A stretch of DNA of 37,437 nt, from positions 1-37,437 of the forward strand of contig RRZV01000096.1 of the NCBI GenBank assembly GCA_003931895.1. The letters run 5' to 3'. Numbering within the stretch: position 1 is the first letter of the stretch; every line of letters begins with the position of its first letter. Origin of the DNA: Mesohalobacter salilacus. GTDB lineage: Bacteria; Bacteroidota; Bacteroidia; Flavobacteriales; Flavobacteriaceae. A program made the position numbers and the translations under genes. Under the pieces are notes generated by a model that was not told the DNA's origin, did not search any database, and saw nothing but the letters and a program-made list of their open reading frames with translations. Positions 24,269 to 35,988 of this stretch are shown in pieces.

Positions 24269-27200
24269 TCAATTTTTAATACTGTCTTGTGCTTTAAATT
24301 GTGTTTTGGATTGATCTACAGAAGCGTTGGTTTCAGCTTCTTTAGCTTTCAAAATACTTAATTCTTTTTCAGCTTCTTCAGCAAGTTTCGGGTATTTATC
24401 TGCATAATTTTTGACTACAGACTCTAAGATATAATTGGCTTGAAAAGCATCGCCTAAAGCGTAATAATTTTTGGCCATGATTACTAAAGCCTTAACACCA
24501 AATTCGCGATAACGTGAGTAATTTTTGGCTAATTGATTTTGAATGACTTGATTAGATTGTTCAAAGTCATCAGATTGATTTAAAAAATAGGCTTTGTAGT
24601 ATAAAGCTTCTGCCATACGCTCGCCTTCAGCAACTTTTCCTACATTTTGGTATGCTGATTTAGCACGTTCTTCATCATTAGTGGCTATGGCTGAACGGGC
24701 TGTAAAAATATAGGCGTCACTTTTAATTTGATTATCTACACTCTCAATTTTTAAAACAGTATCAGCGTAGTCAAGCGCTTTTTGATAATTTTCAAGTTCG
24801 TAGTGAGCTTTCATTAAATTGGTTTGCGCAAAGATTTTATTCTCAGTAAAATTAGCTTCAGTTTCTAATTGACTCAGATAAGTGATTGCATCTTGATAGT
24901 TTTGATTTTCAAGATAAATTTGAGACAATTTTCGTAAAGCTTCTTCCAAAAATTCTGATTTTGAGGCTTCGGCTACAAATTGATAATGTGGTAAACTGTT
25001 TTCCAATTCATTTTTATTGTAATACAATTGGGCCAAGTAAAAATGGGCTTTTAAAGCGTGAATACCTTTTGGAAATTGTTGTAAATAATTTTCAAAACCT
25101 TTGATAGCCGCTTCTGGTTTGTTGTCAATAAATTTGTTTTCTGCGGATTCGTATGTCGTATCATCTATTTCGGCATCGGTGACATTGACAAAATCTAAAC
25201 CTTTTACCCAATTGGCGTAAGCTTCGGGTTGTTGTTGGTCTATATAAATGAGTCTGACAGTTTGTACGGCTTGTCGTGCTTCATCTGTAGCTGGATAATC
25301 GGCTACTAATTTTTTTAGTGTGCCCAGCGCATTTTTATTTTGGTTAGTGTTATAATAAGTCAAGCCGATTTTTGATAAAGCTTTTGGTACAAATGGACTT
25401 TGAGTTCGTGCATTCATCAAACTTTGGTAGGCTTGAAGTCCTTTTGCATTATTGTTTTCAGCGATGTAAGTATTGCCCAGTTGATAATAAGCATCATCGA
25501 GATAAACTGATGATTTGAAATTAGAAACGTAATCGTTTAATTCTTTGATTTTAGTCTCATTTTTACCCACAAAACCATAACTCATTGCTTTTTGATAAGC
25601 TACATAGTTTTTATTATAACCTGGCATTTTTAGAGCCTTGTTATAGTTTTCCATAGCCGACCAATAATCGTTAGTCACAAAATAAGTATCTCCTAATCTC
25701 ACGTAAGCATCAAATAATTTGTCTTGATTTTTTAAGTCAATTACGGCTATTTTGAAATGAGATTTGGCTTGTTCATAGGCTTTTGTTTTAAAATAAGCGT
25801 AGGCAATATCGTAATCGACTTGTTTAAATTCTTCAACTTGACGAGCTTCGGGTAAAGCTTCAAAGGTTTTAAAGCCAATAAGAGCTTCTTCAAATCGACC
25901 TAAATTGTATTCGGTTTCGGCTTTCCAATAGGTGGTTTTTGCCGTGATTTTTTTATCTAACGGTTGAGACAAACTTTGATTGAAATATTCTAAAGCTTTA
26001 GGATATTCTGCAGCTCTAAAAAACTCAATGGCATAGTAATAGTTTGCTTTTTGCCAGATAATTTTATCTTCGTATTGCTTACTGTTTTCAAGTAAGTCAA
26101 TGGCTTCTTTATAATTTTTTGAAGTTAAATAAGAATCGATCAATAAGTTTTTGATGGTTTGGGTTTCTTCAGAATTTGGGTAAGTTTCTAAAAATCTGTT
26201 TAATACCACGGGCACACTTTCATAACTGTTTCCAATATCATAACTGAGTTTGGCATAGTTTAAAAAGGCATCTTTTTGAATGGTTTTGTCAAACTCCATT
26301 TCCATCGCATTTTTAAAAGCGTTGAGGGCTTGAGGTTTTTTATCTGATTTGATATAGGACTGCGCTAAATGGTAATAGGCATTTTGAGCCACGGCATTTT
26401 CGCCATCAATAATTTTATTGAATTCGGAAATGGCTTTATCATATTTACCTTGTTTGTAGTAAGCATAGCCCAATTGATAATAATCCGTATTATTCCATTT
26501 ACCACGTTGACCTTGATATTCTTTTAAATATGGTAAAGCTTTATCGTATTGCTTGAGGTTGAAATAACTTTCGCCAATAATTTTATTGAGTTGAGATTGC
26601 TCTTGACGGTTAGATTTTGGCAGTTTTTCCAAGCCGAGTTCAATGGCTTTTTCAAAATTGCCTAATTTAAAATTCATATCACTCATAAAATATGACAATT
26701 CTCGTTGAGAGCCCTGTTGTTGCGCTTCTTCAAAAAGTTCAGTCGCTTCGTCGTAACGGTCTTCTTGATAAGCCATATAGCCGATATAGTATTTAGCATC
26801 AGCACCGTATTTGGCAGAAGTTCTTAAATTTTCAAAGTAAGATTTAGATGCTTTATAGTTATTGGTTTGAAATAAAGTATAGCCGTATTGAAATTGATAT
26901 TGTTCTTTTTGATTGTAGCTAAAACCCGAAGTGTTTACTTTTTGAAACCATGGTTTTGCACGGTTATAGTCGCCAAAATTGAAGTAATATTCTGCAACGT
27001 CAAGATAAGCTTGATTGCGCTTAGGACTTGTAGGGTAATCTTTTACGAAATCTTCAATTTGTTGTTGTGCATTAGGCTCATTAAGACGAATGGCCGTATT
27101 GGCAAGATAATAAGCCGAATTGGTTTTAATCTCTTGACTTTCTGCTTGGTACTTAACTTTTTTGAATAAAGCTTGTGCGGCTTGATATTGATGGTTCTGA

Positions 27201-27316
27201 TATAATTGCAAAGCTTGTTGGTAAGTCGTTAAAACATTGGTATGCCCAACAGACTGCTGAGCTTGCAATGTGCTTAAACCCAAAATTATTAAACAAAAAG
27301 AAATATAACGCGTCAT
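24269..27316 (-). CDS. Large secreted tetratricopeptide-repeat protein
   Basis: 1015-residue protein with an N-terminal signal peptide (cleavage near LSTLQAQ, residue 20) followed almost entirely by TPR units from about residue 25 to 970. Helix pairs repeat every 33-36 residues with the W/Y-G-A-Y/F-P pattern, for example YYQLGYAYYKQGKYDKAISEF-like units. No enzymatic domain is visible. Such periplasmic or outer-membrane-associated TPR superhelices act as protein scaffolds. The C-terminal 30 residues are Lys/Glu/Gln-rich and disordered-looking. It appears to be a single-gene unit. Function unknown. Confidence 0.88.
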   Translation of the reverse strand: MTRYISFCLIILGLSTLQAQQSVGHTNVLTTYQQALQLYQNHQYQAAQALFKKVKYQAESQEIKTNSAYYLANTAIRLNEPNAQQQIEDFVKDYPTSPKRNQAYLDVAEYYFNFGDYNRAKPWFQKVNTSGFSYNQKEQYQFQYGYTLFQTNNYKASKSYFENLRTSAKYGADAKYYIGYMAYQEDRYDEATELFEEAQQQGSQRELSYFMSDMNFKLGNFEKAIELGLEKLPKSNRQEQSQLNKIIGESYFNLKQYDKALPYLKEYQGQRGKWNNTDYYQLGYAYYKQGKYDKAISEFNKIIDGENAVAQNAYYHLAQSYIKSDKKPQALNAFKNAMEMEFDKTIQKDAFLNYAKLSYDIGNSYESVPVVLNRFLETYPNSEETQTIKNLLIDSYLTSKNYKEAIDLLENSKQYEDKIIWQKANYYYAIEFFRAAEYPKALEYFNQSLSQPLDKKITAKTTYWKAETEYNLGRFEEALIGFKTFEALPEARQVEEFKQVDYDIAYAYFKTKAYEQAKSHFKIAVIDLKNQDKLFDAYVRLGDTYFVTNDYWSAMENYNKALKMPGYNKNYVAYQKAMSYGFVGKNETKIKELNDYVSNFKSSVYLDDAYYQLGNTYIAENNNAKGLQAYQSLMNARTQSPFVPKALSKIGLTYYNTNQNKNALGTLKKLVADYPATDEARQAVQTVRLIYIDQQQPEAYANWVKGLDFVNVTDAEIDDTTYESAENKFIDNKPEAAIKGFENYLQQFPKGIHALKAHFYLAQLYYNKNELENSLPHYQFVAEASKSEFLEEALRKLSQIYLENQNYQDAITYLSQLETEANFTENKIFAQTNLMKAHYELENYQKALDYADTVLKIESVDNQIKSDAYIFTARSAIATNDEERAKSAYQNVGKVAEGERMAEALYYKAYFLNQSDDFEQSNQVIQNQLAKNYSRYREFGVKALVIMAKNYYALGDAFQANYILESVVKNYADKYPKLAEEAEKELSILKAKEAETNASVDQSKTQFKAQDSIKN

Positions 27317-27453
27317 AAATTTTGATTTCGATATAGTATTTAAACGATTTAAGTTGTGTAAAATTATAGGGCTAAGATAAGATATTTAGAATGGATAAAT
27401 ACTCAATATTAAAAGGTTTGTAAATTTCAAATAAAGTTTAAGCTTATGAAATT

Positions 27454-27750
27454 TTATAGCTTTGGCTGAAGCTTAATTTTTAAATCAACTGATTTTTCAT
27501 TTAATTTTTCAAACTTCAATTTATATTCCGATTTATCAAACAGCAACTCATCACTTAAACCATTGGTGTTGATTTTAAAATAACCTTTTTCATTTGAATA
27601 TGTATAAATATCTGTACCATTAACTAACACTTTTACGCTATCTAATGCTTGATTTTGAGCACCATAAACCTTTCCGCTAATCAAGTTGTTGTTTTGGCAA
27701 GACAATAAAACCATAAAAAAACAACAAAGACTTAATTGAATTAAACGCAT
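27454..27750 (-). CDS. Small lipoprotein with carboxypeptidase-regulatory-like fold
   Basis: 98-residue putative lipoprotein: hydrophobic signal ending in the lipobox VLLSC (lipidated Cys18), then a single beta-sandwich-like domain with the pattern ISGKVYGAQNQALDSVKV and NEKGYFKIN that marks carboxypeptidase regulatory-like (CarboxypepD_reg/DUF4480-like) domains. It is divergent from the second M1 peptidase gene with only 32 bp between start codons. Likely anchored in the outer or inner membrane facing the periplasm; no enzymatic role is seen. Confidence 0.78.
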   Translation of the reverse strand: MRLIQLSLCCFFMVLLSCQNNNLISGKVYGAQNQALDSVKVLVNGTDIYTYSNEKGYFKINTNGLSDELLFDKSEYKLKFEKLNEKSVDLKIKLQPKL

Positions 27751-27769
27751 TCTCTTAAATTTAGACGTT

Positions 27770-27777
27770 CAAATATA
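27770..27777 (-). promoter_or_regulatory. Lipoprotein gene promoter -7 box
   Basis: Minus-strand TATATTTG, an exact TAnnTTTG match, 19 nt before the lipoprotein ATG and only 5 nt from the divergent M1 peptidase ATG. Any factor bound here could affect both genes. Confidence 0.5.
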
Positions 27778-27782
27778 TTGTT

Positions 27783-29414
27783 ATGAAATCAATTATCATC
27801 TTATTTAACCTTTTGATAGGGCTTTCTTGTTGGTCGCAATTACTATCTAACAAATCTAATTTCACAAAAAAAGACAGTCTCCGTGGTGGTTTAAGGTCAG
27901 AGCGCACGGCTTTTGACATGCTAAAATACAACTTGAATATTTCTGTTGACCCTGACACCAAATCCATTTCAGGTTACAATGCTATAAGCTTTGAAGCGCT
28001 TGATAATCAAAACGTCATGCAGATAGATTTATTTGAAAATATGAAAATTGACTCCATCGTTTTTCAAAATAAAAAATTGAAATATAAGAGAGAATTTAAT
28101 GCCGTTTTTATCAACTTTGAAAAGGAATTAAAAAAAGGCGCAAAGCATCAATTGACGTTTTATTATCACGGCAAACCTATTATTGCTAAAAGACCACCTT
28201 GGGATGGTGGTTTTGTGTTTGACAAAGACACTAATGGTAACCCGTGGATAGCTGTTGCTGTTCAAGGCACAGGCGCAAGTTTATGGTTTCCCAACAAAGA
28301 CCATTTAAGCGATGAACCCGATCAGGCTGAAATTAATATAACCGTGCCAAAAGATTTGGTAGCGGTGTCTAATGGAAGACTAATTAATGTAGAGCAAAAT
28401 GGAGATTTAAAAACTTATCAGTGGCAAGTGACATATCCAATTAACAACTATAATATCACTTTAAACATTGGTGATTATATTCATTTTTCAGACCAATTTC
28501 AAGATTTAGATTTAGACTATTATGTGTTAAGAGAAAACTTAGATAAAGCCAAAAAACATTTCGAGCAAGTGAAACCAATGATGGCTTGTTTTTATGATAA
28601 ATTAGGCGAATATCCTTTTAAAAATGACAGTTTTAAAATGGTAGAAACACCCTATCTTGGTATGGAGCATCAAAGTGCAGTGGCGTATGGCAATCAATAC
28701 TTAAATGGTTATCTCGGTGGCGATTTGTCTGGTACAGGCTATGGCCTTAAGTTTGATTTTATAATCATTCACGAGTCAGCTCACGAGTGGTTTGGCAATA
28801 GTATTTCTGTAAGAGACATTGCTGATTTATGGATCCACGAAGGATTTACCACTTATGCGGAGTCTATTTTTGTAGAATGCGAATATGGCAAACAAGCCGC
28901 TTTAGATTATATTCACGGTCAACGCCAAATGATAAGCCACAACAAGCCAATAATAGGAAATTATGGTGTGAATTCTGAAGGTTCATCAGATATGTATGCC
29001 AAAGGCAGTAACATTATCAACACACTACGAACGCTTGTGGATGATGATGACTTATGGTGGAAAACGCTAAAAGATTTTAATAAAACATTTGCTTACAAAA
29101 CAACATCAACTGAAGAAGTTATCAAGTTTTTCAGTCGATCACTCGAAAAAGATTTAGATGAATTTTTTAAGCAATACTTATATCATAAAAACATCCCCGA
29201 ATTGGTTTTTAAATCAAATCAATCCAATAAAGAAATTCAATATAAATGGAACGTGGATGTTGAAAATTTTGATATGCCTGTAGAAATAAAAGTAGGTAAA
29301 AATTCTAAGTGGATTTATCCTGAAGCTGAAACTTGGAAAACATTAAAAATCAAACCCAATCAAGTAATAGAAATAGATAATAAGAAGTTTTATATTGATG
29401 TCAAGTTTAAATAG
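27783..29414 (+). CDS. Secreted M1-family metallopeptidase, short form
   Basis: 543-residue exported protein (signal peptide 1-19, ending near SCWSQ). The M1 zinc site is complete: HESAH at 330-334 and the third ligand Glu353 in WIHEGFTTYAE. The exopeptidase motif is GMEHQ at 293-297 in place of GAMEN, so recognition of the peptide N-terminus may differ. It lacks the large helical C-terminal domain of the 694-residue M1 enzyme at 11363-13447, with only about 100 residues after the catalytic domain. The two are paralogues at the family level only. Confidence 0.9.
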   Translation: MKSIIILFNLLIGLSCWSQLLSNKSNFTKKDSLRGGLRSERTAFDMLKYNLNISVDPDTKSISGYNAISFEALDNQNVMQIDLFENMKIDSIVFQNKKLKYKREFNAVFINFEKELKKGAKHQLTFYYHGKPIIAKRPPWDGGFVFDKDTNGNPWIAVAVQGTGASLWFPNKDHLSDEPDQAEINITVPKDLVAVSNGRLINVEQNGDLKTYQWQVTYPINNYNITLNIGDYIHFSDQFQDLDLDYYVLRENLDKAKKHFEQVKPMMACFYDKLGEYPFKNDSFKMVETPYLGMEHQSAVAYGNQYLNGYLGGDLSGTGYGLKFDFIIIHESAHEWFGNSISVRDIADLWIHEGFTTYAESIFVECEYGKQAALDYIHGQRQMISHNKPIIGNYGVNSEGSSDMYAKGSNIINTLRTLVDDDDLWWKTLKDFNKTFAYKTTSTEEVIKFFSRSLEKDLDEFFKQYLYHKNIPELVFKSNQSNKEIQYKWNVDVENFDMPVEIKVGKNSKWIYPEAETWKTLKIKPNQVIEIDNKKFYIDVKFK

Positions 29415-29506
29415 AATAAATGTATGGTCAAGTTTTCCTTAATCTTTATCAAAGATTGTATTTCATATAAATTTTTTACCTCACTTTTGCTTAAATTTTA
29501 GATGAT

Positions 29507-30220
29507 ATGAGAATTATTCCCGCTATTGATATTATAGACGGTAAGTGTGTGCGCTTGACTAAAGGCGATTACAATACAAAAAAAATATATAATGAAAATC
29601 CGCTTGAAGTTGCTAAACAATTTGAAGACAGAGGAATTAAATATTTACACCTTGTCGATTTAGATGGTGCTAAATCTCAACAAATTGTCAATTATAAAAT
29701 TTTAGAACAAATCACTTCTAAGACCAGTTTAAAAGTTGACTTTGGCGGTGGTTTAAAATCAGATAAAGATTTAAAAATAGCTTTTGAAAGTGGTGCCCAT
29801 CAAATTACAGGTGGAAGCATTGCTGTTAAAACTCCTGATGTATTTGAACACTGGATTTCAAAATACGGTTCTGATAAAATCATCCTTGGTGCAGATTGTA
29901 AAAATGAAAAAATAGCCGTTAGTGGTTGGCAAGAAGAAAGTCAATTGGAGGTTTTCCCTTTTATTTCAGATTATGTTTCCAAAGGCATTCAATATGTTAT
30001 TTGTACTGATATTTCTAAGGACGGTATGCTCGAAGGCCCTTCATTTCAATTATACCAATCCATTTTAAAAGAAAATAAAACTCTAAAACTCATTGCCTCA
30101 GGCGGAATTTCAAGCCTAAATGATTTACATCAACTCAAAGCTATAGGATGCGAAGGCGCAATCGTTGGAAAAGCTATTTATGAAAACAAGATAAGTCTTA
30201 AAGAGGTTATGGGGTTATGA
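29507..30220 (+). CDS. hisA: ProFAR isomerase HisA
   Basis: 237-residue TIM-barrel isomerase converting ProFAR to PRFAR. The first catalytic Asp is Asp8 ([14 protein letters not shown]); the second lies in CTDISKDGM. Phosphate-binding GGG(L/I) and GGIS loops are visible ([18 protein letters not shown]). In the usual his order hisA follows hisH; here it opens a separate plus-strand unit, 92 bp after an M1 peptidase gene. No good promoter consensus or attenuator is seen in that gap. Confidence 0.95.
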   Translation: MRIIPAIDIIDGKCVRLTKGDYNTKKIYNENPLEVAKQFEDRGIKYLHLVDLDGAKSQQIVNYKILEQITSKTSLKVDFGGGLKSDKDLKIAFESGAHQITGGSIAVKTPDVFEHWISKYGSDKIILGADCKNEKIAVSGWQEESQLEVFPFISDYVSKGIQYVICTDISKDGMLEGPSFQLYQSILKENKTLKLIASGGISSLNDLHQLKAIGCEGAIVGKAIYENKISLKEVMGL

Positions 30221-30324
30221 GGTTGTGGAGTTCCCAAATTTTTAAAATTCAGTTGTAATCTGTGATCTGGGCTTATAAAATCTCATCTTTTTGTTAAACT
30301 AAACAACATTGTTTATTTCATAAA

Positions 30325-30332
30325 TATTTTTG
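30325..30332 (+). promoter_or_regulatory. Possible internal promoter before hisF
   Basis: TATTTTTG matches TAnnTTTG in the 257-bp gap between hisA and hisF. It lies 145 nt before the hisF ATG, which is far, and the -33 position is poor. Nothing else is recognised in the gap. Confidence 0.3.
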
Positions 30333-30477
30333 TTCTCTTATTTTGATTTCATGAAATAGGTTGACAAAAAAATTGTTAGTAAATTTCAGCAAAATTCAAT
30401 TTTATGAAACCAAAAAAAGTTTTAAAAAGCAAATGTTCACCTTTTAAACCTATAACCTTATAAACTAATAACCCTCA

Positions 30478-31233
30478 ATGTTAACAAAACGTATCATTCC
30501 TTGCTTAGATATCAAAAACGGTAGAACGGTTAAAGGCATCAATTTTGTCAACTTGAGAGATGCTGGTGACCCTGTAGAATTAGCCAAATTATACGCTGAA
30601 AATTCTGCAGATGAATTGGTGTTTCTTGACATTACAGCAACTGAAGAAAAACGTAAAACATTAATTGATTTGGTCAAACGTGTTGGCGAAGCGGTCAATA
30701 TTCCTTTTACCGTTGGTGGTGGCGTTTCGAGTATTGAAGACGTCAGTGCTATACTCAATGCTGGAGCTGATAAAGTCGCTATCAATTCTGCAGCGGTTAA
30801 GAACCCTGATTTAATCAATCAGCTCTCGGCTAAATTCGGCAATCAATGCATTGTTGTAGCTATTGACGCTAAAAAAATTAACGACCAATGGAAAGTCCAT
30901 CTCGTTGGTGGTAAAGTCCCTACCGAATTAGATCTATTTGAGTGGGCAAAGGAAGTTGAAATCCGTGGTGCTGGAGAAATTTTATTCACCTCAATGGATC
31001 ACGATGGCACCAAAAATGGATTTGCCAACGTAGCCTTAAAACAACTGAGTCAAATGCTAAATATACCTGTTATAGCATCTGGTGGTGCTGGAAAAATAAA
31101 GCATTTTACAGACACTTTTACTTTAGGCGAAGCTGATGCTGCATTGGCGGCCAGTGTATTTCATTTTGGCGAAATTCCCATTCCGGCTTTAAAACAAGAA
31201 CTCAGAAACAGTAACATTAAAGTAAGATTATGA
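30478..31233 (+). CDS. hisF: Imidazole glycerol phosphate synthase cyclase subunit HisF
   Basis: 251-residue TIM-barrel cyclase that uses ammonia from HisH. Catalytic acids: Asp11 ([13 protein letters not shown]) and Asp130 region (IVVAIDAKK). Glycine phosphate loops are VGGGVSS and ASGGAGK. The barrel is full length. The unusually long gap to hisA (257 bp) contrasts with the 4-nt overlap to hisIE downstream. Confidence 0.95.
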   Translation: MLTKRIIPCLDIKNGRTVKGINFVNLRDAGDPVELAKLYAENSADELVFLDITATEEKRKTLIDLVKRVGEAVNIPFTVGGGVSSIEDVSAILNAGADKVAINSAAVKNPDLINQLSAKFGNQCIVVAIDAKKINDQWKVHLVGGKVPTELDLFEWAKEVEIRGAGEILFTSMDHDGTKNGFANVALKQLSQMLNIPVIASGGAGKIKHFTDTFTLGEADAALAASVFHFGEIPIPALKQELRNSNIKVRL

Positions 31234-31829
31234 ACATAGATTTCAATAAAAATAAAGACGGTTTAGTCCCAGCTATTATTCAAGATGCCAAGACCAAAAA
31301 TGTATTAATGCTCGGTTATATGAATAATGAAGCTTTTGAAAAAACTAAAGCTACAAAACAAGTAACATTTTTTAGTCGAAGCAAACAACGCCTTTGGACC
31401 AAAGGTGAAGAAAGTGGTAACATTTTAAATTTAGTAGATTATAAAATAGATTGCGACAATGACACTTTACTCATTTTCGCCAATCCCGAAGGCCCAACTT
31501 GTCACAAAGGTACTGATACTTGCTGGGGCGAAGATAATCATTCTACTTATGGGTTTTTGTCAACTTTAGAACAAGTGATTGAAAAACGTCAAAATTCGGC
31601 GCAAAGCGATGACTCTTACGTAGCCTCTTTATTTGAGAAAGGCATCAATAAAATTGCTCAAAAAGTCGGTGAAGAAGCTGTTGAGGTTGTTATTGAAGCT
31701 AAAGACGATGATGATGATTTGTTTTTAAATGAAAGTGCAGATTTGCTATTTCATTATTTAATTTTATTGCGCGCAAAAGGTTTTCAACTAGATGACATTG
31801 TGAAAGTTCTGAACGAAAGACATCAATAA
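31230..31829 (+). CDS. hisIE: Bifunctional phosphoribosyl-AMP cyclohydrolase / phosphoribosyl-ATP pyrophosphatase
   Basis: 199-residue fusion for steps 2 and 3 of histidine synthesis. The HisI half (about 1-105) has [18 protein letters not shown] and the metal-binding cluster DCDNDT and CHKGTDTC. The HisE half (about 110-199) is a MazG-like helical domain with [13 protein letters not shown] and the acidic DDDDD stretch. It begins in the hisF stop codon (ATGA overlap). Confidence 0.95.
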   Translation: MNIDFNKNKDGLVPAIIQDAKTKNVLMLGYMNNEAFEKTKATKQVTFFSRSKQRLWTKGEESGNILNLVDYKIDCDNDTLLIFANPEGPTCHKGTDTCWGEDNHSTYGFLSTLEQVIEKRQNSAQSDDSYVASLFEKGINKIAQKVGEEAVEVVIEAKDDDDDLFLNESADLLFHYLILLRAKGFQLDDIVKVLNERHQ

Positions 31830-31831
31830 AA

Positions 31832-32611
31832 ATGCAGCCTAAACGCTATTATTATCTGATTAGTTTACAATACTTGGGCTTCCGCTTTCATGGTTGGCAA
31901 ATTCAACCTGAAGTACCTACTGTGGAATTAATGATTAAAAAAACTTTAAGGTTTATTTTACCCGATGTCAAAACCAAAGTTATGGCTTGTGGTCGTACTG
32001 ACGCTAAAGTCTCAGCAGAGCAAACCTATATCGAGTTATTCTCTGATCAAAAATTACCTAATTTAGACGTTTTCTTAGGTACTTTTAATCACAACCTTCC
32101 TGCTGATATTAAGGCTTTAGATATCAAAGAAGTTGATAAAAGTTTTAATATCATTCAAGACTCAAAAGTTAAAGAATATCATTATTACTTTGCTTTTGGC
32201 GAAAAATTTCATCCATTTAGTGCGGCTTTAATGTGTCACGTTCAAGCCCATTTAGATATTAAAATTATGTCTAAAGCAGCAATAGCATTTGAAGGGAAAA
32301 AAGATTTTTACTCTTACACGTTCAGACCAAAAGCACTAACTCAGACCACAGGTGAAATTTTATCTTGTCAGCTTCAAGAAAATACTGAATTGACAGCAAG
32401 CTTTTTTCCTGAAACATCTTACGTTTTAAAAGTCAAAGGCACAGGATTTAAGCGCAATCAAATCCGATTAATGATGGGAATGCTATTTGATTTAGGGCAA
32501 GACAAAGTAAGCTATGATTACTTTTTAAAAACCTTAGACGGTCAACAAAAAATAAAGCTGGAACATATCGCTCCAGCTTCAGGTTTAATTTTACACAAAG
32601 TTGAATTTTAA
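31832..32611 (+). CDS. TruA-family tRNA pseudouridine synthase, atypical motif
   Basis: 259-residue TruA-family protein. The family isomerises uridine in the tRNA anticodon arm (positions 38-40). The nucleophilic Asp57 lies in CGRTDAKVSA where typical TruA has GRTDAGVHA, so the two positions after RTDA differ (Gly to Lys, His to Ser). Later TruA-like segments are YHYYFAF, FYSYTFRP and FKRNQIRLMMG. It starts 2 bp after hisIE, so it is in the his transcript. I leave out the symbol because a more canonical truA may exist elsewhere. The stop overlaps the convergent ompH gene. Confidence 0.82.
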   Translation: MQPKRYYYLISLQYLGFRFHGWQIQPEVPTVELMIKKTLRFILPDVKTKVMACGRTDAKVSAEQTYIELFSDQKLPNLDVFLGTFNHNLPADIKALDIKEVDKSFNIIQDSKVKEYHYYFAFGEKFHPFSAALMCHVQAHLDIKIMSKAAIAFEGKKDFYSYTFRPKALTQTTGEILSCQLQENTELTASFFPETSYVLKVKGTGFKRNQIRLMMGMLFDLGQDKVSYDYFLKTLDGQQKIKLEHIAPASGLILHKVEF

Positions 32612-33126
32612 TTTTGTGCTGCTGTTTCTTCAACGGGAATATTAAGTCGCTTCATTACTTTGATAGTAATATCGTATTCAGGTGCTATATATATTAACGA
32701 GTTGGTTTCATTAAATATATGAGTAAAGCCTTCTTCTTTTACAATTTTATCAACTTCATTACCAATTTTATTGTATAGAGGTCTCAACAATTCATCTTGT
32801 CTGACTTGTAATAGTTTTCCAGAATTAGTTCTTAATTTTTGAATGTCCTCTTCAAGTTTAACAATATCCTTTTGTTTTAACTTCTTTAAAGATTCTGTGT
32901 AGGTTGATTCTTTTTCGGTATAAGCCTTCACTTTTTCTTGATATTCATCAAACTTTTCTTTTAAACCTGCATCAAGGGTTTTACCATAAGTTTCTAATTT
33001 TTTTTGAACCTCTTTAAATTCTGGCATTTTAGAAATGATGTATTCTGTATTTATCGTGCCTACTTTAGTTTGAGCAAACGATATTGATGTTAAAATAAAA
33101 GCAATAATTAAAAATCTAATTTTCAT
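32608..33126 (-). CDS. OmpH/Skp-family periplasmic chaperone
   Basis: 172-residue exported protein: signal peptide (IRFLIIAFILTSISFAQ) and one OmpH/Skp domain of two long coiled-coil helices (about 45-125, Lys/Glu-rich) between a short beta strand and a C-terminal beta segment. The family binds unfolded outer-membrane proteins in the periplasm. ATG at 33126 is used; a TTG ten codons upstream is rejected because it lies across the promoter box. Convergent with the TruA-like gene, sharing a TTAA at the stop codons. Confidence 0.88.
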   Translation of the reverse strand: MKIRFLIIAFILTSISFAQTKVGTINTEYIISKMPEFKEVQKKLETYGKTLDAGLKEKFDEYQEKVKAYTEKESTYTESLKKLKQKDIVKLEEDIQKLRTNSGKLLQVRQDELLRPLYNKIGNEVDKIVKEEGFTHIFNETNSLIYIAPEYDITIKVMKRLNIPVEETAAQN

Positions 33127-33153
33127 AATAAAATGTTTTGTGCAAATAAAAAA

Positions 33154-33161
33154 CAAAAATA
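33154..33161 (-). promoter_or_regulatory. ompH promoter -7 box
   Basis: Minus-strand TATTTTTG, an exact TAnnTTTG match, ends 27 nt before the ompH ATG. The 82-bp gap to ligA must also hold the ligA promoter, for which I see no clear box. Confidence 0.5.
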
Positions 33162-33181
33162 CAGCTTATATATTATTTTAG

Positions 33182-35771
<2,590 letters not shown>

Positions 35772-35795
35772 AAAAGCCTCCCATACGGAAAGCTT
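35772..35795 (-). terminator. Terminator after tRNA-Asp (minus strand)
   Basis: Minus-strand RNA AAGCUUUCC (35795-35787) pairs with GGGAGGCUU (35782-35774) around loop GUAU, 9 bp with two G-U wobbles, then a U-run of six. The plus-strand version has two mismatches, so the structure favours the tRNA transcript. Confidence 0.7.
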
Positions 35796-35851
35796 CTCTT
35801 CGGTTTTACAAACCAGACACAATTAAGTGTCTCAACACAACTTTGTAGATG

Positions 35852-35925
35852 CGGTCTGGACGAGACTCGAACTCGCGACCCCCTGCGTGACAGGCAGGTA
35901 TTCTAACCAACTGAACTACCAGACC
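35852..35925 (-). tRNA. tRNA-Asp (GTC)
   Basis: The minus strand folds as a standard cloverleaf of 74 nt. The acceptor stem GGTCTGG/CCAGACC is a perfect 7-bp match; the anticodon stem CCTGC/GCAGG holds loop CTGTCAC with anticodon GTC; the T arm is GCGAG-TTCGAGT-CTCGT. The discriminator base is G, as expected for aspartate. The CCA tail is not encoded (GCA follows). A terminator-like hairpin lies downstream. Confidence 0.96.
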
Positions 35926-35988
35926 AATTAGCGGATGCAAATATAAACTGAATTTTAATTCTAACAAGTAAAAACAAAAAAATATTAA

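Noticed and set aside
29420-29470. 16-residue ORF and AATCTTT/AAAGATT hairpin before hisA, considered as a second attenuator
   Set aside because: No His codons, and the hairpin has no U-run. It may only be the 3' end of the M1 peptidase transcript.
30404-30463. 19-residue ORF before hisF, considered as a leader peptide
   Set aside because: It has no His codons and no terminator or antiterminator follows it.
33127-33156. TTG-initiated extension of the OmpH/Skp protein
   Set aside because: It puts ten residues before the signal peptide and overlaps the TATTTTTG promoter box.
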